Program-made: the position numbers and the translations under genes
Assembly (NCBI GenBank): GCA_024280855.1
Contig: JAJRPG010000085.1
Span: forward strand, 1-47,189
Length of the DNA: 47,189 nt
DNA from: Planctomycetota bacterium
GTDB taxonomy: Bacteria > Planctomycetota > Phycisphaerae > UBA1845
Reading direction: 5' to 3'
The notes under the pieces: model-generated
Database searches by the model: none
The model's input: only the letters and a program-made list of their open reading frames with translations
Told to the model about the DNA's origin: nothing
Shown here: one piece after another, positions 36,993-45,645 of the stretch
Numbering within the stretch: the first letter of the stretch is position 1
Layout: the number at the start of each line of letters is the position of its first letter

Positions 36993-38354
36993 ATGTTTTC
37001 AACATTTATCAACATTTTCAAGATTCCTGAACTGCGGAATAAAATCCTGTTTACACTTGGGATGTTAGCCGCGTATCGCATTGGGTTTTGCGTTGCCGTT
37101 CCTGGTGTAGACCAGGCTGCGATGACAGCAAATTCCAGTGGTAATGCGGGGGGCTTACTTGATTATTTCCAGATTTTCACCGGCGGTAATCTCACGCAAA
37201 GCACCATCTTCGGCCTGGGCATAATGCCATATATTTCTGCCTCTATTATTTTCCAATTGTTGGTGACTGTGGTGCCAGCGTTTGAGAAGCTTTCACAAGA
37301 AGGTGATAGCGGTCGAAAGAAAATTCAGGAATATACGCGGTATGCTACGGTTGGGCTTTGTTTGATTCAGGCGATGTTCTGGATGAAGTACCTATCAAAC
37401 TCCAATTTGATTTTTCCAAATTTCCAAGGCGCGTTCCTGGGGATGACTTTTGGATACATGGTTATGTCTTTACTCATGCTAACCTGTGGTACCGTCTTCT
37501 TGATGTGGCTCGGTGAGCAGATTGACGAGTATGGCATTGGTAATGGTATTTCGCTGATTATCATGGCTGGTATCGTTTCTAATATCCCTACGGCTGTGAT
37601 GTATGTACAACAGAATATCACGTTTCAGGGGGCGGCTGGTCCTGGTCAGATGGACGTGCCTAAGGTGATGCTTTTGATTCTTATGTTCGTCGGTGTTGTG
37701 GCTGGTGCTATTCTAATTACGCAAGCTCAACGTCGAATTCCGATTCAGCAAGCCAAGCAAACTCGTGGTCGCCGTGTATATGGGGGACAGCGTCATTATC
37801 TTCCGCTACGCGTGAATCACGGTGGAGTTATGCCTATCATTTTCGCCAGCTCGATGATGATTTTTCCAGGCATCATATTCGGCATGTTCGCGGGACGTTG
37901 GCCCAATAGCTTCTGGTTTACTTTGCAGCAGGAATTTCAGCTAAACGGCTTTATCTACACGATGTGCTATATCGTGGTAATTTACTTCTTTGCTTATTTT
38001 TGGACGACCGTTCAGTTTCGTCCCAAGGAAATGGCTAATAATCTACGAGACTACGGCAGCTTTATTCCCGGTCTTAGGCCTGGTAAGCGAACGGCTGATT
38101 ATCTTGAGCGTGTGATGGGAAGAATCACATATGTCGGTGCTGGCTTTCTCGCATTGATTGCGATTATTCCGACACTGGTAGCTAAATCTTTGAGCGTGCC
38201 ATTTATGGTTTCTTCGCTTCTTGGCGGTACTGGTTTACTCATTGTAGTTAGCGTGACGTTGGACTTGGTGCAGCGTATCGAAGCTAATTTGACTATGAGA
38301 AATTACGATGGCTTCCTCGGTTCAGAAGGACCGATCAAAGGCGCTCGCTCATAG
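36993..38354 (+). CDS. secY: Preprotein translocase subunit SecY
   Basis: A 453-residue channel protein with about ten membrane helices. It is recognised by the first helix region (IPELRNKILFTLGMLAAYRI), the plug region, GIMPYISASIIFQLLVTVVP, the cytoplasmic loop EYGIGNGISLIIMAGI, QRRIPIQQAKQTRGRRVYGG, HGGVMPIIFASSMMIFPGII and FRPKEMANNLRDYGSFIPGL. It pairs with SecE (10647-11204). Its gene follows L15 as usual. Confidence 0.96.
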   Translation: MFSTFINIFKIPELRNKILFTLGMLAAYRIGFCVAVPGVDQAAMTANSSGNAGGLLDYFQIFTGGNLTQSTIFGLGIMPYISASIIFQLLVTVVPAFEKLSQEGDSGRKKIQEYTRYATVGLCLIQAMFWMKYLSNSNLIFPNFQGAFLGMTFGYMVMSLLMLTCGTVFLMWLGEQIDEYGIGNGISLIIMAGIVSNIPTAVMYVQQNITFQGAAGPGQMDVPKVMLLILMFVGVVAGAILITQAQRRIPIQQAKQTRGRRVYGGQRHYLPLRVNHGGVMPIIFASSMMIFPGIIFGMFAGRWPNSFWFTLQQEFQLNGFIYTMCYIVVIYFFAYFWTTVQFRPKEMANNLRDYGSFIPGLRPGKRTADYLERVMGRITYVGAGFLALIAIIPTLVAKSLSVPFMVSSLLGGTGLLIVVSVTLDLVQRIEANLTMRNYDGFLGSEGPIKGARS

Positions 38355-38421
38355 TGATCGAAGAACTACGACTTACGAGTTGTAGGGTGAATATGGTTTT
38401 GAATATGGCCTCTGGTTGCTA

Positions 38422-39255
38422 ATGACAAGTGAAGCCATGAAACAGAGACGACCCGAAAGGCAGATGCAACAAAGCGGCATCATATTAAAAAGCGCTCGAG
38501 AGATCGAGTTGATGCGAACTGCTGGCAAGGTGGTCTGCGACGTGTTGGCTATGATGCGAGAGCATGTGAAGCCTGGCGTTACGACGGCTCAGTTGAATGA
38601 GTTAGCTGAAGCGTACATTGCTGAATCGGGTGGTGAGGCGTTATTTAAGGGTGTTGAAAACCCTCAAGCGCGTTTTCCGTTTCCTGCGGCTTTGTGTACC
38701 AGTGTGAATGAAGAATTGGTACATGGCGTACCTAATGATAAACCGCTGAAAGATGGCGATATTGTCGGTATTGATTGCGGTGTGAAGATAGCTGGTTACT
38801 GTGGTGATTCGGCTTCGACTTTTGCAGTTGGCCATATAACGCCTGAAGTTGATAATCTGCTTAAGGTGACTAAGCAATCGCTTCTAGTGGCTATTGAAGG
38901 TATTAAGCCTGGCCGCATGTGGAGCGAGGTTGCTGGTGAGATTCAGTCGTATGTAGAGGGCGAAGGGTTCTCCGTGGTTCGTGAATTTGTCGGTCATGGC
39001 ATTGGCCGAGACCTTCACGAGGAGCCTAAAGTGCCCAATTATTGGGATAAACGACAAAAACAGCCAGATTTTGAATTGCAAGAAAATATGGTCATTGCCG
39101 TGGAGCCTATGGTCAACATGGGGTCGGCTGCGGTAGAATTTGGTGATAAGGATGGGTGGGTCGTGGTGACACGCGATCGTAAGTTTTGTGCTCATTTTGA
39201 ACATACGTTAGCAGTGACGAAGTCAGGGGCTGACCTCCTTACGGATGGTCGTTGA
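38422..39255 (+). CDS. map: Methionine aminopeptidase, type I
   Basis: A cytoplasmic enzyme of about 277 residues that removes initiator methionine. The five metal ligands are all present: Asp in GIDCGV, Asp in YCGDSASTF, His in VGHGIGRDLHEEP, Glu in IAVEPMV and Glu in AHFEHTLAV. There are several possible starts (38422, 38437, 38464); the conserved fold begins at IILKSAREIELMRTAGKVVC, so the true start may be 38464. It follows secY; adk, often between them, is absent. Confidence 0.95.
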   Translation: MTSEAMKQRRPERQMQQSGIILKSAREIELMRTAGKVVCDVLAMMREHVKPGVTTAQLNELAEAYIAESGGEALFKGVENPQARFPFPAALCTSVNEELVHGVPNDKPLKDGDIVGIDCGVKIAGYCGDSASTFAVGHITPEVDNLLKVTKQSLLVAIEGIKPGRMWSEVAGEIQSYVEGEGFSVVREFVGHGIGRDLHEEPKVPNYWDKRQKQPDFELQENMVIAVEPMVNMGSAAVEFGDKDGWVVVTRDRKFCAHFEHTLAVTKSGADLLTDGR

Positions 39256-39295
39256 TATTTGACTTTGTCGTAGGTTTGATTGAAGGAAAGAAATC

Positions 39296-39409
39296 ATGAA
39301 AGTTCGTGCCAGCGTAAAGCGGATTTGCGAAAACTGCAAAATAATTAAGCGTAAGGGTGTGGTGCGTGTGGTATGTACGAACCCTCGTCATAAGCAGCGA
39401 CAAGGCTAA
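39296..39409 (+). CDS. rpmJ: 50S ribosomal protein L36
   Basis: A 37-residue zinc-binding protein read as [20 protein letters not shown], then [17 protein letters not shown]. Cys11, Cys14, Cys27 and His32 form the zinc site. GGAAAG lies before the ATG. It follows map directly; infA (IF-1), normally between them, is not here (40 nt gap). Confidence 0.96.
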   Translation: MKVRASVKRICENCKIIKRKGVVRVVCTNPRHKQRQG

Positions 39410-39421
39410 AGGGAGCGAATT

Positions 39422-39805
39422 ATGCCACGTATTGCCGGTGTCGATATTCCCCCGAATAAGCGTATTGAGTATTCATTGCGTTATATTCATGGCGTGGGGC
39501 CAAAAATTGCATTAGACATTCTCAAGGAAGCTCAGATCGAAGTTGGTACGCCAGCGAAGGATCTGACTGACGAACAGGTCACGCTTCTTGCGGGTGTTAT
39601 AGATCGAAGTATTCAGGTTGAAGGTCAGTTACGGCGGGCCGTTCAGCAAAATATTGCGAGACTGCGTGATATTAAATGTTATCGCGGTGCGAGACATCGT
39701 GCGCATTTGCCTGTTCGAGGGCAACGGACGCGTACCAATGCTCGAACACGCAAGGGACCAAAGAAGACTGTTGCAGGTAAGAAGAGCGTTAAAGAACTAC
39801 GCTAA
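39422..39805 (+). CDS. rpsM: 30S ribosomal protein S13
   Basis: A 127-residue head protein that contacts the P-site tRNA and the central protuberance. It is recognised by MPRIAGVDIPPNKRIEYSLR, YIHGVGPKIALDILKEAQI, and RHRAHLPVRGQRTRTNART, ending RKGPKKTVAGKKSVKELR. GGGAG lies 7 nt before the ATG. Confidence 0.97.
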   Translation: MPRIAGVDIPPNKRIEYSLRYIHGVGPKIALDILKEAQIEVGTPAKDLTDEQVTLLAGVIDRSIQVEGQLRRAVQQNIARLRDIKCYRGARHRAHLPVRGQRTRTNARTRKGPKKTVAGKKSVKELR

Positions 39806-39825
39806 TTTTTTGAAGGATAGACTCT

Positions 39826-40212
39826 GTGGCGAAGCGATCAGGCGGAAAACGAAAAGTGCGGCGTAATGTGGCTCGGGGCATTGTTCATATCAAGGCCTCG
39901 TTCAACAACACGCTGGTTACCATTACGGATGTTAATGGCGAAGTTGTAACTCGTGCTTCAGCGGGTACGGTTGGCTTCAAAGGGACTCGAAAGAGTACGC
40001 CTTTTGCGGCTCAACGTGCATGTGAGCAAGCCGCTCATGCCGCTAGAAAATTTGGCATGCAAGAAGTTGAAGTTCGCGTGAAAGGCCCTGGGGGCGGTCG
40101 CGATTCTGCGATCACTGCACTGCAAGGTGCGGGTCTTCGCATTCATTCGATAGAAGATGTGACGCCGTTGCCTCATAACGGTTGCCGTCCGTCCAAGAGA
40201 CGGCGCGTATAG
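39826..40212 (+). CDS. rpsK: 30S ribosomal protein S11
   Basis: A 128-residue platform protein. It is recognised by [58 protein letters not shown] and [18 protein letters not shown]. It starts with GTG, with AAGGA 9 nt upstream. The next gene starts 100 nt after its stop. Confidence 0.97.
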   Translation: MAKRSGGKRKVRRNVARGIVHIKASFNNTLVTITDVNGEVVTRASAGTVGFKGTRKSTPFAAQRACEQAAHAARKFGMQEVEVRVKGPGGGRDSAITALQGAGLRIHSIEDVTPLPHNGCRPSKRRRV

Positions 40213-40312
40213 TTTTGAATACCAGTGATGGCTGGCTGGCAGTGTCGGTTGGCTAAGGCTGGTTTGAAGTGTTGAATTAAGATCATAGCTGGGATTTGTT
40301 TAGGCGTTTGAC

Positions 40313-40942
40313 ATGGGTAGATACATTGGACCGGTCTGTAGGCTTTGCCGTCGAGAAGGCATCAAGCTGATGCTCAAAGGCGCACGCTGCGAAACCGCTA
40401 AATGCGCAATGGAAAAGCAGTGGCGGGCTAAGCCGCCTGGCATGCACGGTTGGCGAAGGCGTAAGGGAAAAGATTACGTTGTTCGTTTGCGTGAAAAGCA
40501 AAAGGTCAAACGTTATTATGGCGTGATGGAACGCCAGTTCATGATCTATTTCCGTGCGGCTGAGCGTAGTAAGGTCAATACTGGCGAGGCGTTGTTGGCG
40601 CTGTTGGAACGCCGGCTTGATAATGTGGTGTGGAAGCTTGGCTTCTCTCCATCGCACCGAGCTGCGCGTGCTTCGATCGCTCACGGACATTTTTATGTCA
40701 ATGGACGTCGTCTTAATCGTCCGAGTTACCAGGTTCGTCAAGGCGATACGATTGCTGTTAAGCCGTCGGAGCGCAGCCAGAATATGGTGAAGGCGAATGT
40801 TGGCGACGGCGCACCGACGTTGCAGTCTTGGTTGTCGATTGATACCAAGACTTTAGAAGGAAATATCACAGCGTTACCTACCCGGGAGGATGTTCAAATT
40901 CCGGTAGAAGAACAGCTGATTATCGAAATGTGTAGTCGGTAG
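40313..40942 (+). CDS. rpsD: 30S ribosomal protein S4, zinc type
   Basis: A 209-residue primary 16S-binding protein; in E. coli it represses the alpha operon. It keeps the zinc-binding form, with Cys9-x2-Cys12 and Cys26-x4-Cys31. It is recognised by MGRYIGPVCRLCRREGIKL, the S4 fold (LLALLERRLDNVVWKLGFSP) and the RNA-binding helices (ARASIAHGHFYVNGRRLNRP). No Shine-Dalgarno-like sequence is clear. Confidence 0.96.
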   Translation: MGRYIGPVCRLCRREGIKLMLKGARCETAKCAMEKQWRAKPPGMHGWRRRKGKDYVVRLREKQKVKRYYGVMERQFMIYFRAAERSKVNTGEALLALLERRLDNVVWKLGFSPSHRAARASIAHGHFYVNGRRLNRPSYQVRQGDTIAVKPSERSQNMVKANVGDGAPTLQSWLSIDTKTLEGNITALPTREDVQIPVEEQLIIEMCSR

Positions 40943-41024
40943 AAACCGATTGGTTAATATTCAATTGGCGGGCTTGATTGTTCGTCGATTATGTCCCCGC
41001 ATATGTCGGGTGGAGGTCATCCCA

Positions 41025-42158
41025 ATGCGTATTCGCTGGCGAGGATTGGAGTTGCCGGGCCGTATTCGTCGTGACGAGTCGGTGAGCAATGAATCGTACG
41101 CGCGCTTTACCATTGAGCCGTTTGAGCAAGGGTACGGAACTACGATTGGCAATTCGCTTCGGCGGGTTCTTCTTTCGAGTCTCGAAGGTTCTGCGATTAC
41201 GGCCGTGAAAATTGAAGGCGTAGCTCATGAGTTCGCCTTGGTTGACGGCATTATTGAAGATGTCGTAGACGTGATACTTAACATTAAAGGCGTTGTCGTC
41301 AATTATGATGGCGAGGAGCCAAAGACGATCACGGTCGAACGAACGACCGCTGGCGTCGTCAAAGCTGGGGATATTGTTACAGATGCGTCCGTAACGATTA
41401 CGAACCCAGAACATGTGATTGCTACGCTTTCCACGGACGTTCCATTCCGGGCGGAGTTCACAGTTGAGACTGGTCGCGGGTATGCCACGGCCAAGGAAAA
41501 TCGCACGCCGGAGCAAGAGGTTGGGGTCATTTCTATTGACGCCGTCTTTTCACCGATTTTGCGTGTGCGATATAGCACTGAGGATATTCGTGTTGGCCAG
41601 CGGACCAATTACGATCGCTTGATTCTTGAGATTTGGACTGATGGTTCGATTCTTCCGGAAGATGCGTTGGTTGAAGCTGCGATGATTTTGCGTAAGCATC
41701 TCAACCCAATCGTCATGTATCAGGACATGGGCGACGACATGGTTGACATGCCGGACCTTGGCGAAGATGCAGCTGATGCGACTGGCGATAAATCGCTAGA
41801 TGAATTGTTAGACCGTCCAGTGTCTACGCTGAGTTTGTCAGTACGTTCTGGCAATTGTCTTGAGGCTGGTCGTATTGCGACGCTTCGACAGTTGGTTCAG
41901 TATACCGAAGGCGATTTGAATCGGTTGCGTAGCTTTGGTAAGACCTCGTTGCATGAAGTTCAGCGAGAACTTACTCAATTGGGCTTACATTTGGGAATGC
42001 TTCCTAAAGACCCACCGATTGGTGGTGTCATGGCAGCGCCGAGTGTTGGATTTACAGATATGACGCCAGTTAGTCCACCAGGGGTCGCGGGCGATACACC
42101 CATTCCGCCAAATGATGCGGCGTCCGGGCCGATGGCTGCTTTCACGATGAATGATTAG
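41025..42158 (+). CDS. rpoA: DNA-directed RNA polymerase subunit alpha
   Basis: A 377-residue subunit that nucleates polymerase assembly. The N-terminal domain (MRIRWRGLELPGRIRRDESV, then GYGTTIGNSLRRVLLSSLEG) and the C-terminal DNA-binding domain (GNCLEAGRIATLRQLVQYTE, RLRSFGKTSLHEVQRELTQL) are intact. It is longer than the 329-residue E. coli protein, with a Pro/Gly-rich tail of about 45 residues. The ATG at 41025 has GGAGGT 9 nt upstream and is preferred over 40950. Confidence 0.97.
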   Translation: MRIRWRGLELPGRIRRDESVSNESYARFTIEPFEQGYGTTIGNSLRRVLLSSLEGSAITAVKIEGVAHEFALVDGIIEDVVDVILNIKGVVVNYDGEEPKTITVERTTAGVVKAGDIVTDASVTITNPEHVIATLSTDVPFRAEFTVETGRGYATAKENRTPEQEVGVISIDAVFSPILRVRYSTEDIRVGQRTNYDRLILEIWTDGSILPEDALVEAAMILRKHLNPIVMYQDMGDDMVDMPDLGEDAADATGDKSLDELLDRPVSTLSLSVRSGNCLEAGRIATLRQLVQYTEGDLNRLRSFGKTSLHEVQRELTQLGLHLGMLPKDPPIGGVMAAPSVGFTDMTPVSPPGVAGDTPIPPNDAASGPMAAFTMND

Positions 42159-42217
42159 TTCGATAGTTTTTGACAGAAGCGTTTTGTTTATTTGAGATTT
42201 GTAAGAGGTTTGGCACT

Positions 42218-42916
42218 ATGCGACATCGTATTCACTTTAGAAAACTTAATCGAACCTCAGAGCATCGCAAAGCTATGCTTCGTAACATGGCTCAGAGTCT
42301 CATAGAGCATGGCCAAATTACGACGACGATTGCCAAAGCTAAGACCTTGCAGCCAATCTTTGAGCAGTTGGTCACGGTAGCTATCAAAGTGCGTAAGTTA
42401 GCTGCGGCTTCGGATAAAGCTGGTTCACTTAGGATGAGGCGTAAGTTGCATCAGGAGCTAAGCGACCGGAGCATTATCCCTGCGGAGCATCAGCTTGACT
42501 ACGATGCGATGTCAGACGCACAGCGCTCGCGTACATTGCGCATGGCGAGTGGCCGTCGATACCGTACTGGCGAACCCAAGGGCCGATTGCTATTTACGGG
42601 TGAGTCTGTTACGCATCGTTTAATTGAAACTATCGCACCTAAATACGAATCTCGCACGGGTGGCTATACCCGTATCATTCGTTTGGCCAAGCATCGGATT
42701 GGTGATGCGACTCAGCTCGCAATCGTTCAGCTTGTCGGCAACGAAGAGGCTCCGACTTCCTTGACAAAGCAGGCTCCGACTGCGCGTCGTCGCCGCATAA
42801 ATTCTCGATACGCGGCAGCGATTAAAGCTGCGAAGAGTTGGGGTAAATCTGCTCCTGCTAAGTCCGCACCAGCGAAGGAAGCCCCGGCTGATGATAGCGC
42901 AAACGAAGGCTCGTAA
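42218..42916 (+). CDS. rplQ: 50S ribosomal protein L17 (expanded)
   Basis: A 232-residue protein near the tunnel exit, much longer than the usual 120-130. The family core is MRHRIHFRKLNRTSEHRKAM, then LRNMAQSLIEHGQITTTIAK. The second core half (RTGGYTRIIRLAKHRIGDA) comes after an insert of about 45 residues (rich in Arg, near DKAGSLRMRRKLHQELSDRS). The end is an Ala/Lys/Pro-rich tail with APAK repeats. The ATG at 42218 has AAGAGG upstream. Confidence 0.95.
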   Translation: MRHRIHFRKLNRTSEHRKAMLRNMAQSLIEHGQITTTIAKAKTLQPIFEQLVTVAIKVRKLAAASDKAGSLRMRRKLHQELSDRSIIPAEHQLDYDAMSDAQRSRTLRMASGRRYRTGEPKGRLLFTGESVTHRLIETIAPKYESRTGGYTRIIRLAKHRIGDATQLAIVQLVGNEEAPTSLTKQAPTARRRRINSRYAAAIKAAKSWGKSAPAKSAPAKEAPADDSANEGS

Positions 42917-42970
42917 GCTTTGAGTCAGGCTATGCAATCTCGTGCAGCGCGAGTTCTTGCGTAAGGCTTG

Positions 42971-42996
42971 CCTCATGATGCTACAACATTATGAGG
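42971..42996 (+). promoter_or_regulatory. Hairpin before the HIT-family gene
   Basis: CCTCATGATG (42971-42980) and CATTATGAGG (42987-42996) form a 10-bp stem with a 6-nt loop. It ends 10 nt before the ATG at 43007. It is not followed by a T-tract. It could affect ribosome access to that start or mark processing of the alpha-operon mRNA. Confidence 0.4.
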
Positions 42997-43006
42997 GTGA
43001 TTGAAC

Positions 43007-43435
43007 ATGGCATCATCGCCGTCTGATTGCATTTTCTGCAAAATTGTTCAAAGACAAATTCCGGCCTCTACTATTTTTGATGACGACAGCGTCATTGCCT
43101 TTCTCGACGTTAGTCCGTTAGCATCAGGGCATTTGCTTGTCATACCGAAAGTTCACGCAAACCAACTTATCGATTTACCGGAAACGGTGGCCTCAGACAT
43201 CGGTCGTGTTTTGCCCCAATTGGGACGAGCTTTGCTGATGGTTTCTGGCGCGGATGGCTTTAACGTACTGCAAAATAACGGGGAAGTGGCTGGCCAAGTT
43301 GTCGGTCATGTTCATTTTCATCTCATCCCCCGCTTCAAAGACGACGGCTTGGGGTATCGCTGGAACGCTGGCGCTTATGAAGATGGTCAAATGAACGATG
43401 TCTGCGATTTGTTTAAGCAAGCCTTGGCTTCGTGA
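43007..43435 (+). CDS. HIT-family nucleotide hydrolase
   Basis: A 142-residue protein of the histidine triad superfamily, probably HINT-like: a purine-nucleotide phosphoramidase or hydrolase acting in the cytosol. The triad is His101, His103 and His105 in GHVHFHLIPRF. A CIFCKIV zinc pair (Cys8, Cys11) and LASGHLLVIPKVHA are typical. The ATG at 43007 is used; an in-frame TTG at 43001 is unlikely. It follows rplQ after 90 nt. Confidence 0.93.
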   Translation: MASSPSDCIFCKIVQRQIPASTIFDDDSVIAFLDVSPLASGHLLVIPKVHANQLIDLPETVASDIGRVLPQLGRALLMVSGADGFNVLQNNGEVAGQVVGHVHFHLIPRFKDDGLGYRWNAGAYEDGQMNDVCDLFKQALAS

Positions 43436-43490
43436 CGGTCTTGTTCCGCAGCGTGTATGTTTTATTTTGCACGCTATTCAATCTCAACTT

Positions 43491-43515
43491 CGCGCAAGCT
43501 GAAGCATGCGGCTCG
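43491..43515. repeat. 25-bp intergenic repeat, copy 2
   Basis: Identical over 25 bp to 24726-24750. It lies between the convergent ends of the HIT gene (stop at 43435) and the exporter gene (stop at 43518), 2 nt past the latter's stop codon. Placement at the 3' ends of convergent genes is typical of REP-type elements; any terminator function is inferred. Confidence 0.6.
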
Positions 43516-43517
43516 TT

Positions 43518-44783
43518 TTATAAGAAAATAGTTATCAGGCCTAGGCTAACCGCACCAAGCGCGACCGTAGCTAGGAAGCCCGCTTGAATGGTTCGGCTGC
43601 CTACGCTGACTAAGTGACGAAGGCAAACTTCTAACCCAATCGCAGCCATGGCTAGGGTGAGTAGGGCTTTGCCAATGTCAGAGAAGGTGTTTTGCAAGGA
43701 AACATCTAACCCGCCAGGGGCTGAGACTAAAGAACTGCCCGGCTCGAAATGCAGCGTGGGTAATAGGCCCATCGTGTTGAGTATGGCTAATGCCATAAAA
43801 CCCCAGACGAACCAAGGGACAAGTCGCGTGTATCGAACTGTGAACGCTTTGCCAGACGTGTCTGATGATTGATGATGCTTGGCGTAGACGATAGCTAGGA
43901 TGCAGACGAGTGGTGCGAGCATGGTCACGCGCACGAGCTTGACCAGCGTGGCTAACGTCCCAGCTTCGGAGCTGAATGCAAAGCCAGCGGCTACTACTTG
44001 TGGTACGGCGTGGATTGACGTGCCAGACCAGACGCCGAAAGCCTGGTCGCTGATGCCAAGGGCTGTGCCAATCAGTGGCCAAGCTAGCATAGCTAATAAG
44101 CCAAACAAATTTATCGCGCCAATCGAGAGAACCAGGTCGTCCTCCTCGGCTTCGATGAGTGGGGCGACGGCGACGATGGCGCTGTTTCCACAAATGCCTG
44201 TGCCCGCGCCTAATAGGAGTGAGGTTTTCCAATTAAGTTTTAGTAGTTTGCCAATATAAAACGCGGCGCCAATAGCGAATAAAATGCACAGTACCGTCAC
44301 AATGAGTACGGGAAATCCGATAGCTGCGATGTTGTATAGATTTAGCTTGGCCCCCGTGAACACAATGGCTATAGGAATGATTTTTTTGATTATGTGTTTG
44401 CAGCCAACTTTCACGGATTCTGGTAGTGCTAGAACATTGCGAAAAAGCAGGCCCACCAGGATGGCGATGATTGTCGCACTGATGGGATGGCGCAACCCGC
44501 CGTCGCTTTCTACTGAAAAAGGGGCTAGGGGAAGTTTGTGGATTAGATAACTAAGTAGCGTAACCCCCGCAGCTAATATATAGCCCGGTGCTAACCGAGG
44601 GATAGCCGGGGCTGCGGGTATGGGAATCGCTGGAGCGGAGGCGGCTACGACGGGTTCATAGACGCCTTCCATAGAGCCGAGTGACAAGAAGGCGTCAGCA
44701 CTAAGTGATTCGGCGAAGGCCGTGCTTGGCACATCGCGCGTACTCGCCTGCGTGGCGGAAGCTCGAGGGGCTTGGGAGGTCAT
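43518..44783 (-). CDS. Putative sulfur-oxyanion exporter, YeiH/TauZ (UPF0324) family
   Basis: A 421-residue membrane protein with about ten helices. It is recognised by HPISATIIAILVGLLFRNVL, GCKHIIKKIIPIAIVFTGAK, LLLGAGTGICGNSAIVAVAP and FGVWSGTSIHAVPQVVAAGF, the core of the UPF0324 family (putative sulfate exporters; TauZ has been proposed to export sulfite or sulfate from taurine breakdown). It has an unusual Ala/Pro-rich N-terminal extension of about 65 residues. Its start lies 2 nt after the cysteine dioxygenase stop, so the two are almost certainly cotranscribed. The pairing suggests it exports sulfite or sulfate made from cysteine. Confidence 0.85.
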   Translation of the reverse strand: MTSQAPRASATQASTRDVPSTAFAESLSADAFLSLGSMEGVYEPVVAASAPAIPIPAAPAIPRLAPGYILAAGVTLLSYLIHKLPLAPFSVESDGGLRHPISATIIAILVGLLFRNVLALPESVKVGCKHIIKKIIPIAIVFTGAKLNLYNIAAIGFPVLIVTVLCILFAIGAAFYIGKLLKLNWKTSLLLGAGTGICGNSAIVAVAPLIEAEEDDLVLSIGAINLFGLLAMLAWPLIGTALGISDQAFGVWSGTSIHAVPQVVAAGFAFSSEAGTLATLVKLVRVTMLAPLVCILAIVYAKHHQSSDTSGKAFTVRYTRLVPWFVWGFMALAILNTMGLLPTLHFEPGSSLVSAPGGLDVSLQNTFSDIGKALLTLAMAAIGLEVCLRHLVSVGSRTIQAGFLATVALGAVSLGLITIFL

Positions 44784-44785
44784 GG

Positions 44786-45337
44786 CTAAATACCACTCCC
44801 ATAAGCGTGCTGAAGAACTTCTGGTCGATATTCGCCAATGCCCACGCCGGTTAGTGAATAAGTATCCATTCTAAGAAGTGGGGGGGAATAAATGTGCAGG
44901 GTGATTAAATCTTGTCCGGTTGGTTGAAGGTTGGACACTTGATGAATGTCGGTATCTTGCGATACGCTTACCTCGCTTGCGTTGCGATCAAAGGATGAGA
45001 CGGCTTTAATCTGCCCGCAAGGGGTGTGTCCAAATACTGTTTCCGTAGCGATGCCCTGCAGTACGCGCAGTCCACAGGTCGAATGTGCATGGTTGTGGAT
45101 AGGGCTACGCTGACCACTTCGCCAACAGAGAACCAGTGCGTGGTAAAATTCGCCCGCGCACATCAGGTTTCGCAAATAGCGGTCTTCGCTAAAACGGGCA
45201 TATTCCCGGACATCGTCGGAGGAAATGTCGAGCGCGAGAAGTTTATCTTGTAAGTCGTTGACAGTTGCGCGCTGCGTAAGATTGTCTAAGTAATCGATTA
45301 GCGACTGCAGGCTTGAATTGGCAATCCGTGTTGTCAT
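44786..45337 (-). CDS. Cysteine dioxygenase type I
   Basis: A 183-residue non-heme iron enzyme of the cupin fold that oxidises cysteine to cysteine sulfinate. The iron ligands are His81, His83 (HNHAH) and His132 (DIHQVSN). Cys88 lies seven residues after the first His, where mammalian enzymes have Cys93, and Tyr150 (LHIYSPP) matches Tyr157, so the Cys-Tyr cofactor could form; many bacterial homologues have Gly at the first site. Arg56 (RNL) matches the carboxylate-binding Arg60. The start at 45337 has AGGA upstream and is preferred over an in-frame one at 45394. It is the promoter-proximal gene of a pair with the exporter. Confidence 0.9.
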   Translation of the reverse strand: MTTRIANSSLQSLIDYLDNLTQRATVNDLQDKLLALDISSDDVREYARFSEDRYLRNLMCAGEFYHALVLCWRSGQRSPIHNHAHSTCGLRVLQGIATETVFGHTPCGQIKAVSSFDRNASEVSVSQDTDIHQVSNLQPTGQDLITLHIYSPPLLRMDTYSLTGVGIGEYRPEVLQHAYGSGI

Positions 45338-45453
45338 TTGTATTCCTAGGCGTAGTCCGTTACGCCGCGACGTAATTCTGTTCAACCTAAGCACATTATC
45401 GGCGGATACGGGTGGACAGCCCTACCAAGCCACGAATCAACCTAACCGCCTGC

Positions 45454-45482
45454 ATTACGCCAGTACGGACTATGTTTGTCAA
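45454..45482 (-). promoter_or_regulatory. Possible promoter of the dioxygenase-exporter pair
   Basis: Read on the minus strand, a perfect TTGACA (45477-45482) is followed after 17 nt by CGTAAT (45454-45459). The -10 box is imperfect (4 of 6). Transcription near 45447 would leave a leader of about 110 nt. Confidence 0.4.
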
Positions 45483-45557
45483 GTTTGAGGCGGCGAAGGC
45501 AATTCATTGCTTTATCGTCCGATAATATTTTAATGTGAGAATACAATGGGGTGGCAT

Positions 45558-45577
45558 GGGTAAGCTACAGCTTACCC
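45558..45577. repeat. REP-like palindrome A
   Basis: GGGTAAGCT (45558-45566) and AGCTTACCC (45569-45577) form a perfect 9-bp inverted repeat with 2 nt between. It is preceded by GGGGTGGCAT. It belongs with elements B and C in the same intergenic region. Confidence 0.65.
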
Positions 45578-45645
45578 GTGGGACGTTCGTATAGTCGTGG
45601 TGAGGCGAGTAATGCTAGATTCGTGGGCTTTACGGCATAAGACAC

